From: a virus
Length of the DNA: 40,420 nucleotides
Virus record (IMG/VR): IMGVR_UViG_2199352025_000007
Span: 1-40,420 of that record
Reading direction: 5' to 3' (one strand)
The notes beneath the pieces were generated by a model that was not told the origin of the DNA, searched no databases, and saw nothing but the letters and a program-made list of their open reading frames with translations. Of this stretch, positions 38,201-40,420 are shown piece after piece. Made by a program: the position numbers and the translations under genes. Every line of letters begins with the position of its first letter. Position 1 is the first letter of the stretch.

Positions 38201-39225
38201 TCTGGTATGGGATGGCCCTAGCGGGAGCTACAGCTGCTATCTGGGCCCTGAATAAGGACGACGAGGAGATTCAGCAACAGCGTAAAACTCCCTACGGAGC
38301 ACTGTGGCTATGGTTTAGGGATCCTATCACTCACAAGGTACGTAAGGTACCCAAGCCATACTTCTGGGGCCAGGTCTTCATGACTGGTATGGAAGCTGCA
38401 CTCGACCGCCTGGAACAGGACGATCCACAGGCAATAGCCGACTGGGTAGCTGCTGTACGGCAGCAGGCCGAGTTCAGCTTGATCCCAAGCTTTGGTAACT
38501 ATATGAGAGGAGTCTGGCAAAATCAGGATCCTCTAACGAAGTCAGTCATTGTTCCTGAAGAGATGAAGGGCATATTGCCTCAATGGCAGGTCAAGCCCAC
38601 AACCTCGTTGGCTGCCAAAAAGGCTGGTGAGTGGTTCCACATTAGTCCGCTACAGGTGGACTACTTCATCCGTACCAACTTGGGAACTATGGGCAAGGAT
38701 GTAAACCAGGCGTTCACTATCGCACTCGACACCAAGAACATGGCTCCTGAGCCTGTCGCGAGTGAGCTGCCTTTTGTGGGGAGAATCTTTACTCACTATC
38801 CCTCCGAGAACACTATGTCCATCCAACGCTTCTACGAGGCTGCAAAGGTCTATGAGACCGTGAACAACACAGCGCTATTCCTGGCTAAGAACGAGCCTGA
38901 GCAGTTTGAAGGTTTCGTCAACGACCACATGCTAGACATAGCCCTAGCTCAGATGTACGCTGGTGGGAGACAAGTCATGAGTGATCTTAGAGCTGCTATG
39001 GCCTCCACCATGAGTCTCCCACCTGAGATGCTTTCGCCTCACGAGAAGCGTATTGAGAAGGACAACTACACTCAGAGCATGATTGATCTTGCTAAGATGA
39101 TTAACGAGGAGACAGCTAACCTCCTACAGAACAAAGAGCCGCTTAGTACCTTCCAGAACGTCTCCCCATTGGAGCAGGGCGAGGGCGTTCCACTAACCGG
39201 CGTAGCGCCTGGGCAACCACAGTGA
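32200..39225 (+). CDS. Giant polyvalent-type virion protein with ADP-ribosyltransferase-like and metallopeptidase-like segments, 2341 aa
   Basis: The gene takes 17% of the window. Visible parts in order: two copies of FD(E/Q)LW-xx-T-x-P (6-15, 35-44); a Pro-rich linker; an ADP-ribosyltransferase-like segment (about 445-575) starting THGTSVGSAVSILKEGLRKG (H449-G450-T451) and ending in GGEVEI (565-570); coiled coil; a zinc peptidase motif HEVIHESIEAH (1029-1039) preceded by INLSVNDLI and NPYTIFDEI; a second Pro-rich linker (about 1150-1290); helical parts; and an LPD38-like region with FDEAARVGELRKAK (1929-1942), GVDFNMHG and FFNPFVQS (1978-1985), then a hydrophobic helix near 2001-2020. A V-S-P-x-E-x-G-x-G-V-P-L-x-G-V-x-P element occurs at 321-337 and again at the very C-terminus. 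Phage polyvalent proteins with ART, MPTase and LPD domains enter the host with the DNA and are thought to disarm host systems. Its place as last of the internal-virion genes supports ejection. No muramidase domain was seen. Confidence 0.88.
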   Translation: MTGLKFDELWKQTDPNAVQPPTAQPADATDTVPSFDQLWADTEPSQVSEDFAAVKRGVVGGVKEFLPNIGRTVKEAAHGVAELARGTVPTPGSPEQAQHLKEAARIGINFAKWPLDVLEDVVRTVAGIPEGASLYSAGTVTDEQRRAQLENLGGDLVGLVGFKGIEAGLGGIKAARVRKLAQEEYYRSRGTQYAEPIKREPIPPERRLGPGPAPAPEIKGGEPEPLPPEEIVGGEPEPIPTLAQLAKRTIDEMTAAEGTKGKAAVKTSYHRWQGASPQMRTMMFPQLAQAANKPWKDLTQAQKKIVRATVEAEEATAVPTVSPVEAGKGVPLQGVVPAKAPPPTAAAKAAARPPIPSLTPEQIAKFGQEAPTTPGVPRPSELERQLPPEHQTGRGLIGYEGPPRGPPPPSGIKPTGVEEIGRGKLTQAEFEAANEAQRQKMMARPAVTHGTSVGSAVSILKEGLRKGSSIDVGSGLSEGEPVIFEMESKGTKPYFRMSGEDPGSHTTTRKAVVKRVFFDADAYDDPADARSDLVKLRKGLDESGHTTMKIERVKYNDATDTYEYGGEVEISKAERNLTRMPQKILEQEFERAMDNLDASPTEENRAKLDAIEAELTRRTPAEPPDVVPEQRMIDLRDAKAGEELGISLAEYANASPAERNRLKLKEENSIVLYERTAKWLARDVGQPRLRGELIGKTITEARAWLKTKLTPEQYRAGVDENPNSSIGPDPLVVSPGVEAIDRPSLVDEVALSEQRLDAFAQKMAGKYGDEYYDLVLDNEVPTDAKLNRRERSRLELLHNDVESKTRTAEGAGETDVRGSGLMRSMPEEYTSPPAQPPKLPGSEMARRKTEAEKTSDKIKTYRKVLADIERQQVQEAVDLVVGAPPITNTLLNVRVYDTQGGYEDLAKEAAESSHAGPLVEHFADVLSQVADLIQESAAQIATNIGVEYNRFKFGGLSVSPNYLGINLSVNDLITRAAKNRVKLKIAPNNIIAVNPYTIFDEIRKASRYDTSNAPLEIRLSQHTMGTLIHEVIHESIEAHDTDFSGEITRALGVVHFPSGKILLPQEVLGLYETLVKGWSVALDKDFIEFYEKLKGTWDYAKDIFGSAARTEPIRFFTNDIGYFGGPGKFGPLGRPESPLGSQLATHGGGPEGGPPRRLREGETSSERPSEGTALRGPPEAGSPAAARAAELQQQLESTTDVVEKIQILNELRNISEGIFVPPKVPEPGFEPAPSAMRERLGKGIPTPSPTAAPTPAPVEAPEPTPPRAPESQLALVDSRGPLHVKTLAELDAIIDQLDNLRNPDQRALGDDYLRVSAAKRIARAREMTGVVPPTPQSPVYPELDVPEQLLRQEQEFAKTIAGTEGPMIRGKINRALRFQKPLHLFDNDKLGYHLNELKGMLEYAARQEKPKIVDRINAVIKEQAARAKGDVTNVPIANVQRFGNQSGFIKVAPDPLEETRIPGQLSPAEERILDTIEVNDPATDLPSMKQMWNRARFHTERFILPVELAEQRLLQGKTIPKFHMPGPWMEMYSGWSVRAEQMLIDTPMRWGPDGNLVFNPEVRGYARILHDVRGRLNLLRAYEVAIRTLEKAKVGLASGADVADATKVIENGAPDIVRAAHESVMFRHAVLQYGIDAGGISPKALQLAIDLNQSMIPLYHILEGKPVSDKVLKARDPIKVTVDFVRRTVRMADRNMIFRRLIELAESNPDMAQGMIEKVETPKGAVTEPKKAKIIEELKKAAKKEGITYTDDAIKELVDNLTAPGLSRHNNKITFYRNGVKESWRVDEDIAASLEALTPVQIHWLAQLVAVPARTARAGIVYSPLFPPLAAIKDALDSRMRSEYGFTPWDSVLGFGHALTGTGVARILGVTPSEYHRLFKATGGAFAGLAAARVQTQQGAYRAVSPRALGGIGTIFHPIELVKGWAAPFDEAARVGELRKAKLQGASDFDAGLAGKRVGVDFNMHGATTQHFSAMTAFFNPFVQSVSADMRAARNHPRKVFWYGMALAGATAAIWALNKDDEEIQQQRKTPYGALWLWFRDPITHKVRKVPKPYFWGQVFMTGMEAALDRLEQDDPQAIADWVAAVRQQAEFSLIPSFGNYMRGVWQNQDPLTKSVIVPEEMKGILPQWQVKPTTSLAAKKAGEWFHISPLQVDYFIRTNLGTMGKDVNQAFTIALDTKNMAPEPVASELPFVGRIFTHYPSENTMSIQRFYEAAKVYETVNNTALFLAKNEPEQFEGFVNDHMLDIALAQMYAGGRQVMSDLRAAMASTMSLPPEMLSPHEKRIEKDNYTQSMIDLAKMINEETANLLQNKEPLSTFQNVSPLEQGEGVPLTGVAPGQPQ

Positions 39226-39286
39226 CTACTTGAATAGCGAATGAGATCGTCACCCAGATCAGCAGGGCTAGCCATAGGTATCTCAT
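39143..39286 (-). CDS. Small membrane protein antisense to the giant gene's 3' end, 47 aa
   Basis: ATG at 39286 overlaps the TGA of the helicase-like gene (ATGA). The product has one N-terminal transmembrane helix (MRYLWLALLIWVTISFAIQV) and a basic, Pro/Arg-rich tail (RRLVERPRPAPMGRRSGRY). Its last 83 bases lie antisense to the end of the giant gene, so the two arms converge and overlap here. No separate ribosome binding site is clear; it is probably coupled. It could be a lysis or envelope protein by shape, but there is no homology evidence. Confidence 0.55.
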   Translation of the reverse strand: MRYLWLALLIWVTISFAIQVVTVVAQALRRLVERPRPAPMGRRSGRY

Positions 39287-40420
39287 GTTGTTCCATTTCC
39301 TCTTGATATTGTGTAGATGTTTCCCTTTTGCGGCACTATTCTGTTCATAGCCACTAGGGTCTCCAACACCTCTGCCAGCTCGTCCTTCCTAACAGAGTGC
39401 TTGAACACCTGCATCAACTGACCAAACGCCAAGCCGTTGGGTGCTATAGCAATCGCAGCTGCGACTTCGTCGTAGTCCACGGTTAGGGGATTCTTCCCTA
39501 CGTTAGCGAAGACGCGAGGCATCATCTCCTCTATGTCGTCGAAGAGCGTGAACGTCATCTTCAGATCGCCTTCAGTAATCAAGGTCTCATTCCTAAACGA
39601 TGCAGCGACTATCATGGCTAGCTTGAGGATGTGCATAGGCTTACGCTCGTAGTAGCCATTCAACCTCGGGTCACCAGAGGTGTTCGGCTTCTGTATCCTA
39701 GCTTGGTACCAGTCCTCGTAGAGCTTCTTAGCCTCCGGTGTCAGCTTATACTGTCCTGCGATCTGCGAGATCACCACCAGGTCCGAGAGCAACAGCTCTC
39801 TCAACAGCACCTGTCCAGGACTTAGCTCTGGAAATGCAGGCTTAATCCTTGGTGTGTCTTGATACACAAAGATAATCCTACTCGTCAGGCCAATCCCCAC
39901 AGTGTCCAGTGGCATAGCCTTGGCTATCCAGTCAGGCGTCGTTGCACCTACGAGGTTTAGATATGGAGTCTTGATAGTGTTGGTTCCTCCGCTCTTAGTC
40001 TTGTGGGTCCAAGACTCGGGGGAATCATAGATGTCTGTCAAGAATACTACCATATCCATCCCAGAGCTGGTCAACAACGAAGCGAACTCACTGGAGTAGG
40101 CCGTCATGGAGCTATGCCCATCCTTAAAGGCTTGAGATAGGTCGAGGATCAGCCGCTCACGCGTAGTCGAATCTACCGTGAAGTTAATGTCAGGTATTCC
40201 TGCTAGGAACGACCTGCCAATCCTCATAGCCGTGGACTTCTTACACCGCCCTGCTGGAGCCACCAGCACATTGTACATATTAGGATAGAGCAAGAAGTAC
40301 TGCATGTCAAAGAACGCCTTACGTCTCACTGCTCCTGCTATGGCTGAGATAGCCATCCATTTGTGGAACTCCTCAGGCGACTCCTGTTCCGCTGTGTATG
40401 CGAGGTACGCCTGTATCCAG
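39283..40420 (-). CDS. DUF3987-like helicase/ATPase, partial at right edge
   Basis: The frame is open to the edge, so the N-terminus is outside or, if the contig is circular, at position 83 or 119. The readable part begins WIQAYLAYTAEQESPEEFHK followed by WMAISAIAGAVRRKAF, the classic start of the DUF3987/YfjI-type phage ATPases. The Walker A-like LVAPAGRCKKSTA, a Walker B-like VVFLTDIYDSPESW and the sensor-type VGATTPDWIAKAM follow. The C-terminus is a winged-helix-like region (NGLAFGQLMQVFKHSVRKDE). Members act as replicative helicase or helicase-primase partners. It is the only recognised replication gene in the window. It shares four bases with the small membrane protein gene downstream. 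Confidence 0.9.
   Translation of the reverse strand, partial: WIQAYLAYTAEQESPEEFHKWMAISAIAGAVRRKAFFDMQYFLLYPNMYNVLVAPAGRCKKSTAMRIGRSFLAGIPDINFTVDSTTRERLILDLSQAFKDGHSSMTAYSSEFASLLTSSGMDMVVFLTDIYDSPESWTHKTKSGGTNTIKTPYLNLVGATTPDWIAKAMPLDTVGIGLTSRIIFVYQDTPRIKPAFPELSPGQVLLRELLLSDLVVISQIAGQYKLTPEAKKLYEDWYQARIQKPNTSGDPRLNGYYERKPMHILKLAMIVAASFRNETLITEGDLKMTFTLFDDIEEMMPRVFANVGKNPLTVDYDEVAAAIAIAPNGLAFGQLMQVFKHSVRKDELAEVLETLVAMNRIVPQKGNIYTISRGNGTT

Noticed and set aside
1-40420. Lysogeny module, CRISPR arrays, tRNA genes, transposons
   Set aside because: No integrase, excisionase, clear repressor, spaced identical repeats, cloverleaf-forming segment or transposase was seen on either strand.

Overview
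The window looks like the genome, or nearly all of it, of a short-tailed (podovirus-like) dsDNA bacteriophage of the Caudoviricetes. Evidence: a terminase, portal, scaffold and HK97-type capsid cassette; an adaptor and a tail-nozzle-like protein with no tape measure or tube genes; three successive internal-virion-type genes, the last one giant; and dense packing with many start/stop overlaps (ATGA, GTGA, TAATG). No integrase, RNA polymerase, DNA polymerase, tRNA, rRNA, insertion sequence or CRISPR array was recognised, and no endolysin could be identified. Promoters look like host sigma70 promoters, so the phage appears to use host RNA polymerase. The host cannot be told from the sequence beyond being a bacterium with AGGAG-type ribosome binding sites.

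Layout. (1) 1-7917, minus strand: a leftward arm of about 25 mostly tiny genes. It holds an HNH homing endonuclease, several CxxC zinc-binding miniproteins, an HTH protein, a very acidic protein and four short single-helix membrane peptides. Sigma70 promoters sit at 661-689, 1294-1322, 3365-3393 and 6778-6806, and there is a clear intrinsic terminator at 7087-7119. (2) 6807-7086: an AT-rich non-coding segment bounded by a 16-bp inverted repeat, an origin or control candidate. (3) 7918-8468: a divergent control region with a 16-bp palindrome, a 21-bp-spaced direct repeat, a copy of a dispersed palindrome and a strong rightward promoter. (4) 8469-39225, plus strand: the late arm. Its order is small and large terminase, HNH, portal, scaffold, decoration, capsid, a long Ig-like fibre, repeat-rich fibres, a beta-helix tailspike, adaptor, nozzle, a collagen-like fibre with a frame break, a GNAT-like protein, two internal virion proteins and a 2341-residue protein. 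(5) 39143-40420, minus strand: a small membrane protein and a DUF3987-like helicase/ATPase that runs off the right edge and converges on the late arm. The partial minus-strand frame at the left edge (1-83) is in register with it, which fits a circularly closed contig cut inside this gene.

The most interesting points are these. The giant protein 32200-39225 has the architecture of a phage 'polyvalent' protein: an ADP-ribosyltransferase-like segment, an HExxHxxxxxH metallopeptidase motif in a low-GC patch, and an LPD38-like C-terminal region. It lies where ejected virion proteins are encoded. A TGTAC-N6-GTACA palindrome with conserved flanks occurs six times across the genome, in intergenic regions and once inside a tail gene, like a stoperator/operator network. 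A 13-bp element, CTTGACATCTTGG, is identical in three promoters. The collagen-like fibre loses its Gly-X-Y frame at exactly one point and regains it in another frame. A coiled-coil gene overprints the Gly/Pro-rich tail of the portal.
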